Source of the DNA: DATDVT01 sp035289905
Lineage (GTDB): Archaea > Nanobdellota > Nanobdellia > SCGC-AAA011-G17 > GW2011-AR18
NCBI GenBank assembly: GCA_035289905.1
Contig: DATDVT010000024.1
Location: 1 to 15,192, forward strand
Reading direction: 5' to 3'
Length of the DNA stretch: 15,192 bases
This document shows, in pieces, positions 1 through 7,190 of this stretch. The notes below the pieces were generated by a model. It did not search any database and was not told where the DNA came from. It worked only from the letters and a program-made list of their open reading frames with translations. The translations under genes and the position numbers were made by a program. The first letter of the stretch is position 1. Every line of letters begins with the position of its first letter.

Positions 1-186
1 TCCTAAATGTTGATTATCCGCACTTTTTTGATTCGGATCTGTATAAATTGCCTTAAAATCTTTTTTAAATTGTTTTAATGTTCTCCTATCCGCACTTTTT
101 TGATTCGGATCTATATAAATTCGTTTAAAATATTCTTTAAACTCTTTTACTGTTCCCCTATATGCTATCATTAATCTTTTTGCCAT
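1..186 (-). CDS. Partial protein of 24-residue tandem repeats (N-terminus only)
   Basis: An open frame of 62 codons starts at an ATG (184-186) and runs off the left edge, so the C-terminus is unknown. After a short start (MAKRLMIAYRG) it consists of two in-frame 24-residue units, residues 12-35 and 36-59. Each has the pattern T-x-K-x-F-K-x-x-F-K-x-I-Y-x-D-P-N-Q-K-S-A-D-x-x, and a third unit may begin at the edge. The units share 16 of 24 residues. The DNA is closer still: 33 of 34 bases match between 16-49 and 88-121, which suggests a recent duplication or gene conversion. The product is basic, with no signal peptide or membrane segment in the visible part. A TATA box sits 25 bp upstream of the ATG, which supports a real leaderless gene. 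I do not recognise the family and assign no function. Confidence 0.6.
   Translation of the reverse strand, partial: MAKRLMIAYRGTVKEFKEYFKRIYIDPNQKSADRRTLKQFKKDFKAIYTDPNQKSADNQHLG
16..121. repeat. Direct repeat of 34 bp with a 72-bp period
   Basis: The segments 16-49 and 88-121 are identical except for one base (G at 41, A at 113). The offset of 72 bp equals 24 codons, so the repeat keeps the reading frame of the minus-strand gene at 1-186. It is best explained as a coding repeat encoding I-Y-x-D-P-N-Q-K-S-A-D. Confidence 0.85.
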
Positions 187-207
187 AATAATGGACCATA
201 TTCTCTA

Positions 208-215
208 TTTATAAA
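208..215 (-). promoter_or_regulatory. TATA box for the repeat-protein gene
   Basis: TTTATAAA is centred about 25 bp upstream of the ATG at 186, with no Shine-Dalgarno motif between. This fits leaderless archaeal transcription starting at the ATG. Confidence 0.6.
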
Positions 216-284
216 CCTTTTGTTTTATTTTATTATAGTATAGTGGTTAAATAAGAATAAATAAAAGTATTAAAAAAAAATATT

Positions 285-1436
285 ATGAAATTTTCTCATT
301 TAGCTGATTGTCATATTGGGGGGTGGAAAGAAGAAAAGTTAAGAGAATTAAGTTTAGATGCTTTGAAAAAAGCAATTGATATGTCTATAGAAGAGGTTGT
401 TGATTTTGTTGTTATTTCTGGGGATTTATTTGATTCTGCATTACCTCCAATAGAAATGATAAAAGAGGTTGCTAGACAGATTAAAAGATTAAAAGATAAG
501 GAGATTAATTGTTATGTAATAGCTGGAAGTCATGATTTTAGTTTAAGTGGAAAAACAATGTTAAAGGTTTTTGAAGAGGCAGGCTTAGTTCAAGACCTAG
601 TAAAATTTGAGGAAAATCGTTTAAATTTTACAATTGATAAATGTGGAATAAAATTAGTTGGTATGTGGGGTAAAAAAGCTGGATTAGAGATAGAAGACTA
701 TAAGACATTGAATAAGGAAAAACTAGAAAAAGAAGATGGTTTTAAGATATTTGTATTTCATACTGCAATTGATGAATTTAAACCTGATCCAAATATAAAA
801 GGTATCAATTGCTATGATTTACCTAAAGGGTTTGATTATTATGCTGGTGGGCATGTTCATTATGTTTGTGATATAAATAAAAAAGATTATGGAAGAATTG
901 TTTATCCTGGTGCTTTATTTCCCAATAACTTTAAAGAATTGTGGGATTTCGAAGGTGGGGGATTTTATATAGTAAAAATTAATGGAGAAATTAGTTTAGA
1001 ATATAAAGAAATTAAATTAAAGGAAATAGAAAAGAAAGAAATTGATGTAAATGAAAAAAGTATAGAACAAATAAGAAATGAATTGCTAGCTATTAATAAC
1101 TTAAAAGATAAAATATTATTATTGCGTTTTAAAGGTGTTTTAAATGGAAAAATAAGCGATTTAAAATTAAATGAATTTCAGTTTAAAAACACTTTTTTAG
1201 TTTTAAAGAATACTTCACAATTAAAAAACAAGGAGTTTGAAAAATTAACAATTAAACCTGAAGAGAATATTGAAGAAGAATTAATTAGTGAATATTCTAA
1301 AGATATAAAACTCAAAGATATTATTTTAGAATTAATGATTGCTTTAGACAAAGAAAAAGAAGATGGAGAAAAAAATGTAGATTTTGAAGAAAGAATTTTG
1401 AAAGATGTTAGAAAAATATTTATAAAAGACAAATAA
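285..1436 (+). CDS. mre11: Mre11-family DNA repair nuclease
   Basis: Mn-dependent nuclease subunit of the Mre11-Rad50 complex, which processes DNA double-strand ends. The phosphodiesterase motifs appear in order: D8-x-H10, G46-D47-x-F-D, G81-S82-H83-D84, H159 in F-H-T, and G189-H190-x-H192. In characterised archaeal Mre11 the third motif is GNHD, whose Asn binds metal; here it is Ser. The other metal ligands and the catalytic His are kept. The Lys/Glu-rich C-terminal part (about 235-383) would contain the capping and Rad50-binding regions. At 383 residues it is slightly short for archaeal Mre11. Rad50 lies about 1.2 kb downstream on the same strand, but an inverted TGT gene separates them, so the usual two-gene operon is broken. 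The start has no Shine-Dalgarno motif; an A/T-rich stretch near 255-268 could be the promoter. The family call is firm, and nuclease activity is inferred. Confidence 0.9.
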   Translation: MKFSHLADCHIGGWKEEKLRELSLDALKKAIDMSIEEVVDFVVISGDLFDSALPPIEMIKEVARQIKRLKDKEINCYVIAGSHDFSLSGKTMLKVFEEAGLVQDLVKFEENRLNFTIDKCGIKLVGMWGKKAGLEIEDYKTLNKEKLEKEDGFKIFVFHTAIDEFKPDPNIKGINCYDLPKGFDYYAGGHVHYVCDINKKDYGRIVYPGALFPNNFKELWDFEGGGFYIVKINGEISLEYKEIKLKEIEKKEIDVNEKSIEQIRNELLAINNLKDKILLLRFKGVLNGKISDLKLNEFQFKNTFLVLKNTSQLKNKEFEKLTIKPEENIEEELISEYSKDIKLKDIILELMIALDKEKEDGEKNVDFEERILKDVRKIFIKDK

Positions 1437-1471
1437 AAGAGAGATGAGGTTAATAATAATAATTAGGATTC

Positions 1472-1478
1472 TTTTTTT
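1472..1478 (+). terminator. T-run after the mre11 gene
   Basis: Seven T residues lie 35 bp after the Mre11 stop codon, in the convergent gap with the TGT gene. Archaeal termination commonly occurs at such T-tracts. Confidence 0.4.
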
Positions 1479-1528
1479 AGTATGTTTAATACTTTTATAG
1501 GTAAAATTGTACTGTTTTAAAACTAAAT

Positions 1529-1535
1529 AAAAAAA
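1529..1535 (-). terminator. T-run after the TGT gene
   Basis: An A7 tract on the plus strand reads as T7 on the minus strand, immediately after the TGT stop codon at 1538-1540. Confidence 0.4.
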
Positions 1536-1537
1536 GT

Positions 1538-2581
1538 TTATTTTCTTTGGAAAGTTTTTCCGATAAGTTCAAATAAAATTGAGTAAAATCTCAGATTATG
1601 TATTGTAGCCAATCTATACGCTAATGTTTCTTTTATCTTAAAAAGATTATAGAGATAATCTTTTGTAAAATTCTTACAACAATAACAATCGCAATATTCA
1701 GAAACTGATGAAAAGTCTCCTTTATATTGCTTTTTTCCTATGTCAATACAAGAATAAAAATTATTACTTAAATTTAAATCATTAAAAATATATAATCTTT
1801 TATGTCTTGCATCTCTTGTAGGAAGTACACAATCAAAGAGATTATAACCCATTTTTATACATTTAAGAATATCTTCTGGTTTTCCTATACCCATAGCATA
1901 TTTTGGTAAATTATTTGGAAGTAAAGAAGCTGTATAAGCGAGTATTTCTTCCATTAAAGTTTTGTTCTCTATAGGCCAGCCACCAAATGCATAACCATCA
2001 AAACCAATTTTTATTAATTCTTCTGCACAATATTTTCTTAATTCTTTATTATTTCCCCCTTGAACTATTGCGAAGATTAAAGGTTTATGATTTTCTGTGA
2101 TTAAACGATTATATTCTTCTTTACATTTTTTTGCCCAGTTTATTGTTCTTTCAACAGATTGTTTTAGATCTTCTTCTGGTTTTGTACAGTCATCCAGACA
2201 CATTATAATATCTGAACCTAGTTCAAACTGTAATTTTATACAAATTTCTGGAGTGAATATAAATTCTTTATTTTCTGATTTAAAGATTATTTTTTCATTG
2301 TCAATTTTTCCAAATTTTTTATTATTTTTTATTAAGGACATTACTTGGAAACCACCAGAATCTGAGATAATTATATTATTAAAATTCATATATTTAGTTA
2401 TTTTTATTTTCTTAATTGTTTCATTTAAGTTGTATTTTAAAATATGATACGTATTAATCACTACACCTTTTGTTTTTGTTGAATATAAATCATTAGAATC
2501 TAGACATCTTACTACTCCATAAGTAGCATCTGGAAAGAACGCTGGTAATTCTAATATTTTATTATTTACTTTTATTTGCAT
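1538..2581 (-). CDS. tgt: tRNA-guanine transglycosylase, single-domain bacterial/eukaryal type
   Basis: Exchanges a guanine in tRNA for a 7-deazaguanine base. Visible motifs are D74-S-G-G-F-Q (substrate binding), D130-D131, Q174-G-G, M230-G-I-G-K-P-E-D, and F249-D250-C-V-L-P-T-R, where D250 matches the catalytic nucleophile (Asp280 in Zymomonas TGT). The zinc site is C297, C299, C302 and H328. At 347 residues it ends just after the zinc domain and lacks the C-terminal and PUA domains of archaeosine TGTs that act at G15. This is the architecture of enzymes that modify G34 with queuosine precursors. The specificity loop, usually G-G-L/A-x-V-G-E, reads F199-G-G-W-P-I-E205. No other queuosine or archaeosine gene is in the window, so the base used (queuine, preQ1 or other) cannot be read here. 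It is head to head with rad50 and appears leaderless. Confidence 0.88.
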   Translation of the reverse strand: MQIKVNNKILELPAFFPDATYGVVRCLDSNDLYSTKTKGVVINTYHILKYNLNETIKKIKITKYMNFNNIIISDSGGFQVMSLIKNNKKFGKIDNEKIIFKSENKEFIFTPEICIKLQFELGSDIIMCLDDCTKPEEDLKQSVERTINWAKKCKEEYNRLITENHKPLIFAIVQGGNNKELRKYCAEELIKIGFDGYAFGGWPIENKTLMEEILAYTASLLPNNLPKYAMGIGKPEDILKCIKMGYNLFDCVLPTRDARHKRLYIFNDLNLSNNFYSCIDIGKKQYKGDFSSVSEYCDCYCCKNFTKDYLYNLFKIKETLAYRLATIHNLRFYSILFELIGKTFQRK

Positions 2582-2603
2582 ACAATCTTATTTTTAGAAA
2601 TAA

Positions 2604-2610
2604 CTATAAA
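2604..2610 (-). promoter_or_regulatory. TATA box for the TGT gene
   Basis: On the minus strand this reads TTTATAG, about 26 bp upstream of the ATG at 2581. It supports leaderless transcription. The 70-bp gap is shared with the divergent rad50 gene. Confidence 0.5.
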
Positions 2611-2651
2611 TCTTTCTAAATCTTTTTAATAGAAATCATTATTAAAAATTT

Positions 2652-4661
2652 ATGTTTATTAAAAAAATTAATTTAGTTAACATTAGAAGTTATAAGAAAA
2701 TGAATATTGAGTTTAAAGTGGGTTCGACTTTGTTAAGCGGAGATGTTGGTTCTGGGAAGACATCGATTCTTTTAGCTATAGAATTTGCTTTATTTGGATT
2801 ACATAAGGGAGAGAATGTCACTTTATTGAGAAATGGCGAAAAAGAAGGGAGTGTTGAAGTAGAATTTGAGATTAATAATAAAAATTATATTATAAAAAGG
2901 ATGATAAAAGAAAATGGTTCTGGGAATTGTTTTTTAGTTAAAGATAATCAGTTAAAAGCCGTTTCAGTAATGGAATTAAAGAATATGGTATTAGAGATTT
3001 TAAATTATCCTAAATCAGTTTTGACTAAAAAATCTTTGCTTTATAGATATACGGTCTATACGCCACAAGATGAGATGAAGGTGATTTTAAGTGGAGATAA
3101 TAGAGTTAGATTAGAGACCTTAAGAAAGGTTTTTAACGTTGATAAATATAAAAGAATTAAGGATAATTCTCAGATGTTTTCTGCTGATCTAAGAGTAAAA
3201 AAGAAAGAGATAGCCGGAATAATTTATGATTTAGAAGAAAAAAAGGTTAATTTGATTGAGAAAGAGAAAGAGTTTAATGAAATTTTACTATTAATTGAAC
3301 AAATATGTAAAAATGAAGATAATTTTAAGGAACTGATTAATCGCAAGAAATTGGTTTTAATTGAGATAGAATTGGGTATTAAAGTTATGAATGAGAATAA
3401 ATTGAAGAAAATTAAGTTGGATATGGAAATAAAAAACAATCAGAATTTAATTAATAATAATTTATATCAAATTAATTTGTTCAATAATGAATTAAACATG
3501 GAGATTAAGATTGAAGAGAAGAATTTTGCTAATGAGATTTTAAAGATTGAGGGTTTAATTAAGGAGTTTAGAAGTCAAATGGTTGAGTTAATAGAAGAAA
3601 CTACTAAATTGTCTTTAAACAGAGAAAATAGTGAGAGAATAAAGAAAAGTATTTCTGACTTAGATATTTGTCCTACATGTAAACAAAGTGTTTCTCTAGA
3701 TTATAAAACAAATATTATTTGTATTGAAAATAAGATAATTTTAGAAGCAGAGGCTAGATTAAAAGAGAATAATTTTTTTGTTAATGAGATTGAGAATAAG
3801 ATAAAAAAAATTGAAATTGATTTAGTAGATTTAAGACAAAAAGAAAGAGAGAATGATTTGCTGAAACAAAGAATAAAAGAAATAGAATTAAAACAAAAAT
3901 TAATTGATAAACTATCAAACGAGAATAAGATTTTAAACGAGAATTCTAAGTTGATTCTTAATGATATTAATCAAATTAAAATTGACACATCTTTAGATGT
4001 TAGTTATACTATGATTAAACGAGATTTAGATGAGTTGATTAATAAAGAAAAGATTATTTTAAATGAAAAGATTAGATTAAAAAGCAAAGAAGGTTTTTTG
4101 AGTCAGCAGATTGATGCTTTGAAGAAAGAGATTTTTAGAAAGGAAAAATTAAGAAATGAAATTGATCGATTAAGTAATATTGAAAATTTTGTTAGCAAAG
4201 ACTTTGGTGAATTAATGAATATTATTGAAAAAAAAATAATGATTAAGATTTATTCAGAATTTAATGGTTTATTTAAAAATTGGTTTAGAATATTATTAGA
4301 TGATGATTTAATTGAAATTAATTTAGATGAAGAATTTACTCCATTAATTATACAAAATGGATATGATATAAATTTTGATAGTTTAAGTGGTGGAGAAAAA
4401 ACTGCTGTTGCTTTGGCTTATCGTTTAGCTTTAAATCAGGTTATTAATGGAGTTATAGGAAATATTGAAACTAAGGATTTAATAATTTTAGATGAACCTA
4501 CTGATGGTTTTTCTAATGAACAAGTAGATAAAATTAAAGACCTTTTGGAAGAGTTAAAAATGAAACAAGTACTTATTGTTAGTCATGAGCCAAAGATTGA
4601 AGATTTTGTTGATCATATAATTAGAATAAAAAAAGAAGAACACATGAGTTTTATTTCTTGA
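2652..4661 (+). CDS. rad50: Rad50/SbcC-type SMC ATPase with a short coiled coil
   Basis: ATPase partner of Mre11 in DNA end binding and processing. The N-terminal lobe has Walker A (G30-D-V-G-S-G-K36-T-S38). A Lys/Glu/Ile/Asn-rich coiled coil spans roughly residues 165-540. It is broken near its middle by a zinc hook, C340-P-T-C343, which joins two Rad50 molecules through a shared metal. The C-terminal lobe has the ABC signature L578-S-G-G-E582, Walker B I-L-D614-E615-P and the H-loop His645. All catalytic elements are present. At 669 residues it is clearly shorter than the roughly 850-900 residues usual for archaeal Rad50. The loss lies in the coiled coil, so the arms should be short. No Shine-Dalgarno motif precedes the ATG, and a weak TATA-like stretch lies near 2621-2630. 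It is divergent from the TGT gene. Confidence 0.92.
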   Translation: MFIKKINLVNIRSYKKMNIEFKVGSTLLSGDVGSGKTSILLAIEFALFGLHKGENVTLLRNGEKEGSVEVEFEINNKNYIIKRMIKENGSGNCFLVKDNQLKAVSVMELKNMVLEILNYPKSVLTKKSLLYRYTVYTPQDEMKVILSGDNRVRLETLRKVFNVDKYKRIKDNSQMFSADLRVKKKEIAGIIYDLEEKKVNLIEKEKEFNEILLLIEQICKNEDNFKELINRKKLVLIEIELGIKVMNENKLKKIKLDMEIKNNQNLINNNLYQINLFNNELNMEIKIEEKNFANEILKIEGLIKEFRSQMVELIEETTKLSLNRENSERIKKSISDLDICPTCKQSVSLDYKTNIICIENKIILEAEARLKENNFFVNEIENKIKKIEIDLVDLRQKERENDLLKQRIKEIELKQKLIDKLSNENKILNENSKLILNDINQIKIDTSLDVSYTMIKRDLDELINKEKIILNEKIRLKSKEGFLSQQIDALKKEIFRKEKLRNEIDRLSNIENFVSKDFGELMNIIEKKIMIKIYSEFNGLFKNWFRILLDDDLIEINLDEEFTPLIIQNGYDINFDSLSGGEKTAVALAYRLALNQVINGVIGNIETKDLIILDEPTDGFSNEQVDKIKDLLEELKMKQVLIVSHEPKIEDFVDHIIRIKKEEHMSFIS

Positions 4662-4666
4662 AACGA

Positions 4667-4700
4667 TATATATATATCCTTATTATATTATTTTTATAAA
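4667..4700 (+). promoter_or_regulatory. Two candidate TATA boxes for the membrane protein at 4721
   Basis: The TATATATATAT run at 4667-4677 would give a leader of about 23 nt that includes the Shine-Dalgarno motif. TTTATAAA at 4693-4700 lies about 25 bp from the ATG and would give a leaderless message without that motif. The sequence alone does not decide between them. Confidence 0.4.
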
Positions 4701-4708
4701 AAAAATTA

Positions 4709-4716
4709 GAGGTGAT
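4709..4716 (+). promoter_or_regulatory. Strong ribosome binding site
   Basis: GAGGTGAT is fully complementary to the 3' end of archaeal 16S rRNA (anti-SD AUCACCUC) and lies 4 nt before the ATG at 4721. It stands out because most genes here have none. Confidence 0.6.
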
Positions 4717-4720
4717 TTAA

Positions 4721-5158
4721 ATGGAAAATGAATTTAAAGCTGTTCCAACAGGAGTGAAATTAATTTCAATTGTTTATTATATTGGAAGTGGATTAACTTT
4801 TTTATTAGCTTTAGTTTGTATTTTAGGAGGATTAATATTTGCATCTGCTCTTAAAGAAATTCCAATAATAAGCAGTTTTGGAAGCATACTTTTTGTAGTT
4901 TTCGGATTAATTTTTATAGGGCTTGGTTTACTTCAGATGTTTATCGGTAAAGCTTTATGGCATGGAAAAAAATGGGCAAGGATTTTTGTAGTTATTTTTG
5001 CTGTTTTATCTTTAATAAGTGGCTTAATAACAGTTATTAGTGGAGCAAGTTCACAACTTCTTGGAAAAATAATTTATGGCATTATAATGTTTGGATTCAA
5101 TGGTTGGGTTTTGATATTTATCTTGTTCAGTCAGGAATCAAAAGATTATTTTTCATAA
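4721..5158 (+). CDS. Small membrane protein with four transmembrane segments
   Basis: A 145-residue protein with a short cytoplasm-like N-terminus (M-E-N-E-F-K) and four hydrophobic segments at about residues 13-43, 50-77, 86-108 and 115-136. A short polar loop W-H-G-K-K-W-A-R sits near residues 80-87 between the second and third segments. Tryptophan/Gly-Lys-Lys-Trp-Ala-Arg loops of this kind occur in several small uncharacterised membrane families, but I cannot name one securely. There are no enzyme motifs. It starts 59 bp after rad50 with its own promoter signals and a very strong Shine-Dalgarno motif, so it is probably expressed independently. Function unknown. Confidence 0.75.
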   Translation: MENEFKAVPTGVKLISIVYYIGSGLTFLLALVCILGGLIFASALKEIPIISSFGSILFVVFGLIFIGLGLLQMFIGKALWHGKKWARIFVVIFAVLSLISGLITVISGASSQLLGKIIYGIIMFGFNGWVLIFILFSQESKDYFS

Positions 5159-5165
5159 TTTTTTT
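5159..5165 (+). terminator. T-run directly after the membrane protein gene
   Basis: Seven T residues begin at the base following the TAA stop at 5156-5158, in the convergent gap with the metallo-beta-lactamase gene. Confidence 0.4.
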
Positions 5166-5221
5166 AAATTTTATTGCTGTTCTATATCTCTCTACAAAAT
5201 CATCTTAATCTTATTATTTAT

Positions 5222-6058
5222 TTAAGTTTTTTCAGTTTTTACTATAATATCTCCATTAGAAAATAATTTAAATAAGATATCTCCGTTAATATCTGTTCTA
5301 TATGGACTTTTTAATTTAGTTAATGTTTCTTGATTTGGGTGACTATATTTGTTATCTTTTCCTACAGAAATTGCATAGTACTTAGCATTGACCCTATCTA
5401 GAAATAATTGTGTTGAGGATGTTGATGATCCATGGTGTCCAATTTTTAAAACTTCTGAGGTTAAGTCTCCTTGTAGGTTAGATTCACAATCTATTTCACA
5501 ATCTCCTGTTAAAAGAATACTTGATTCACCTAATGTTGCTTTTAGAACAATAGAGTTATCATTTGGAGACTTTGTTAATTTTGTTGGATTAAGAATATTA
5601 AGTTCTATATTAGATATGAAATCTTGATAGTTTGTACTTACTTGTTGACGTTTATTTTTTGATAGGGTTAAAAATTCATTGTATGTTTCTGAATCATATG
5701 TTTCTCCGTTATACCAAATTTGGTCTACTTGGTGTGTTTTTAAGACTGACAAACAACCAGTTACATGGTCGGCATGTGCATGAGTTAAGATTAATAATTC
5801 TATTTTTGGTTCGTTTAAATTTTTTGTTAATTCATATTCAATTTTTTCTTTATCTGGACCACAATCAATTAAGATAGAATTTTCTTTTTCTTCTAATAGA
5901 ATAGCATCTCCTTGACCTACATCCAGTATAGTAGCCTCTAGATAATCTTTTGATATTTTAGGATTAATTGTTGTATAACTAGTAATATCTTCCTCATTAA
6001 AGAGGATTAAAATTAAGAATATCACTACTAAAATTAAGATTATAATAGACCATTTCAT
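5222..6058 (-). CDS. Membrane-anchored ComEC/Rec2-type metallo-beta-lactamase protein
   Basis: A 278-residue protein with an N-terminal hydrophobic anchor (residues 3-20). The catalytic domain (about 40-275) is therefore probably outside the membrane. The fold is shown by D46-V-G-Q-G-D-A, D65-C-G, the metal motif T-H93-A-H95-A-D97-H98, the N-D-N-S-I-V-L stretch (166-172), T-G-D186, G-H208-H209-G-S-S and S-H240-P-N-Q. The DVGQGDA, NDNS and HPNQ motifs are hallmarks of the C-terminal hydrolase domain of the DNA-uptake protein ComEC/Rec2. There is no ComEC channel or OB domain, so this is a stand-alone secreted version. It may act on extracellular nucleic acids or phosphodiesters, which is inference. 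No competence gene is nearby. A TATA-like stretch (6090-6103) lies 35-40 bp upstream of the start. Confidence 0.85.
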   Translation of the reverse strand: MKWSIIILILVVIFLILILFNEEDITSYTTINPKISKDYLEATILDVGQGDAILLEEKENSILIDCGPDKEKIEYELTKNLNEPKIELLILTHAHADHVTGCLSVLKTHQVDQIWYNGETYDSETYNEFLTLSKNKRQQVSTNYQDFISNIELNILNPTKLTKSPNDNSIVLKATLGESSILLTGDCEIDCESNLQGDLTSEVLKIGHHGSSTSSTQLFLDRVNAKYYAISVGKDNKYSHPNQETLTKLKSPYRTDINGDILFKLFSNGDIIVKTEKT

Positions 6059-6109
6059 AGAATCATTTAGATTTAGAAATTAATAACCTTTTTTATATGA
6101 AGTTAGAAA

Positions 6110-6136
6110 CCCATCATTTCAATGGGGGTGATTCAC
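6110..6136 (+). mobile_element. Candidate orphan right end of an IS200/IS605-type (TnpB) element
   Basis: A perfect 5-bp hairpin, CCCAT (6110-6114), loop CATTTCA, ATGGG (6122-6126), is followed at once by GGTGATTCAC (6127-6136). A GC-rich hairpin followed by a G-rich stretch and TTCAC is, from memory, the usual look of the 3' end of archaeal TnpB elements (right end and omega-RNA 3' end). No tnpB or left end is adjacent, so it would be a relic. It lies directly upstream of the TATA box of the AAA+ gene. Alternative: a chance hairpin, or an upstream regulatory site. Confidence 0.35.
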
Positions 6137-6143
6137 AGGTAGC

Positions 6144-6151
6144 TTTATAAA
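6144..6151 (+). promoter_or_regulatory. TATA box for the AAA+/VWA operon
   Basis: TTTATAAA is centred about 26 bp before the ATG at 6174. This spacing matches the other leaderless genes here and argues for that ATG over the in-frame TTG at 6165. Confidence 0.6.
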
Positions 6152-6173
6152 ACTTTCTAGTATCTTGGGTTCT

Positions 6174-7190
6174 ATGCTCAATCAACATTTTATGCAATAT
6201 AAAGGGAAAGATCCGTTTAAAAACATAATTGGATTAGATGAAATTAAAGAAGAAATTCTATCTGCTATTATCATGAATAGACATATTTTATTGGTCGGCG
6301 CCCCAGGAATAGGTAAAACTAGTTTAGCTAAGAATATTACTGAATTATTGCCTGAAATTGAGGTTAACGATTGTGGTTTTAATTGTTTACCAAGCGAACC
6401 TATATGCCCAGTTTGTAAGAATAATCCTAAGATTGGGAAGAAAAAAATAAAAGGCGACGAAAGATTTGTAAGAATTCAAGGCAGTCCTGATTTAACAGCA
6501 GAAGATTTGATTGGAGATATTGATCCTATTAAAGCATTAAAATTTGGACCTATGAATGTAGAAAGTTTTACTCCTGGTAAAATCTTTAAAGCTAATAAAG
6601 GCGTATTATTTTTTGATGAATTAAACAGAGCTCCAGAAAGATTACAAAATGCTTTATTACAAGTCTTAGAAGAAGAAAAAGCAACTATTGGAAGCTATAA
6701 TGTAGACATTGAAAGTGATTTTATTTTTGTGGGAACAATGAATCCACAGGATTTTGCAGGTACTGAAAAATTATCAGAGGTTTTGTTGGATAGATTAGAT
6801 TTGATATATGTAAGTTATCCATCAAATATAAGTGATGAGATAGCAATTATTAAAAAAAGAGGAAAAAAATTAAAAGAAGTTGAGTTTGATGGTAAGTTAT
6901 TGAATTTAGTTATTGAGTATATTCAAAATTTAAGGAATAATAAAGATTTAGAAAGATCTCCTAGCGTTAGAGCATCTTTAGGTTTATATGAACGGGCTCA
7001 AGCTAATGCTTTTTTAAGGGGTTCAGAGACTGTTGAAGTTGAAGATGTTAGAAAGGCATTTTATTCAGTAATAACTCACAGGATTAAATTAAAACCTTCT
7101 CTAAGATATTTAATGAATGAAAAAGAGTTTATAAGAAAGGATTTTGATGATTTCTTGAATAAAAAAAGAGACCGGGGTGATTTACCCTAA
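6174..7190 (+). CDS. MoxR/BchI-type AAA+ ATPase with a four-cysteine insert
   Basis: A 338-residue ATPase of the magnesium-chelatase-I/MoxR group; these ring ATPases work with VWA-domain partners in metal insertion or protein activation. Motifs are Walker A G42-A-P-G-I-G-K48-T, Walker B F-F-D148-E149, sensor 1 Asn190 in G-T-M-N-P, and sensor 2 Arg266 in S-V-R-A-S-L. Soon after Walker A comes C67-x3-C71-x6-C78-P-V-C81, a likely zinc-binding knuckle not found in classical BchI. The arrangement resembles archaeal proteins annotated as magnesium chelatase. The client is unknown, and no cobalamin or chlorophyll gene is present. The ATG at 6174 is chosen from TATA spacing. The 3' end overlaps the VWA gene by 14 bp, so the two are co-transcribed and probably form one complex. 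Confidence 0.88.
   Translation: MLNQHFMQYKGKDPFKNIIGLDEIKEEILSAIIMNRHILLVGAPGIGKTSLAKNITELLPEIEVNDCGFNCLPSEPICPVCKNNPKIGKKKIKGDERFVRIQGSPDLTAEDLIGDIDPIKALKFGPMNVESFTPGKIFKANKGVLFFDELNRAPERLQNALLQVLEEEKATIGSYNVDIESDFIFVGTMNPQDFAGTEKLSEVLLDRLDLIYVSYPSNISDEIAIIKKRGKKLKEVEFDGKLLNLVIEYIQNLRNNKDLERSPSVRASLGLYERAQANAFLRGSETVEVEDVRKAFYSVITHRIKLKPSLRYLMNEKEFIRKDFDDFLNKKRDRGDLP

Noticed and set aside
16..121. Two near-identical 34-bp repeats that could look like a CRISPR repeat pair.
   Set aside because: They are in frame at exactly 24 codons in an open minus-strand gene with a promoter, and the intervening sequence encodes a related part of the same repeat unit.
2720..2740. GGTTCGACT, resembling a tRNA T-loop.
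   Set aside because: It lies inside the Rad50 coding sequence next to Walker A, and no cloverleaf can be formed around it.
6165..6173. A TTG start giving a 341-residue AAA+ protein.
   Set aside because: The ATG at 6174 lies at the standard TATA distance and the extra residues have no support.
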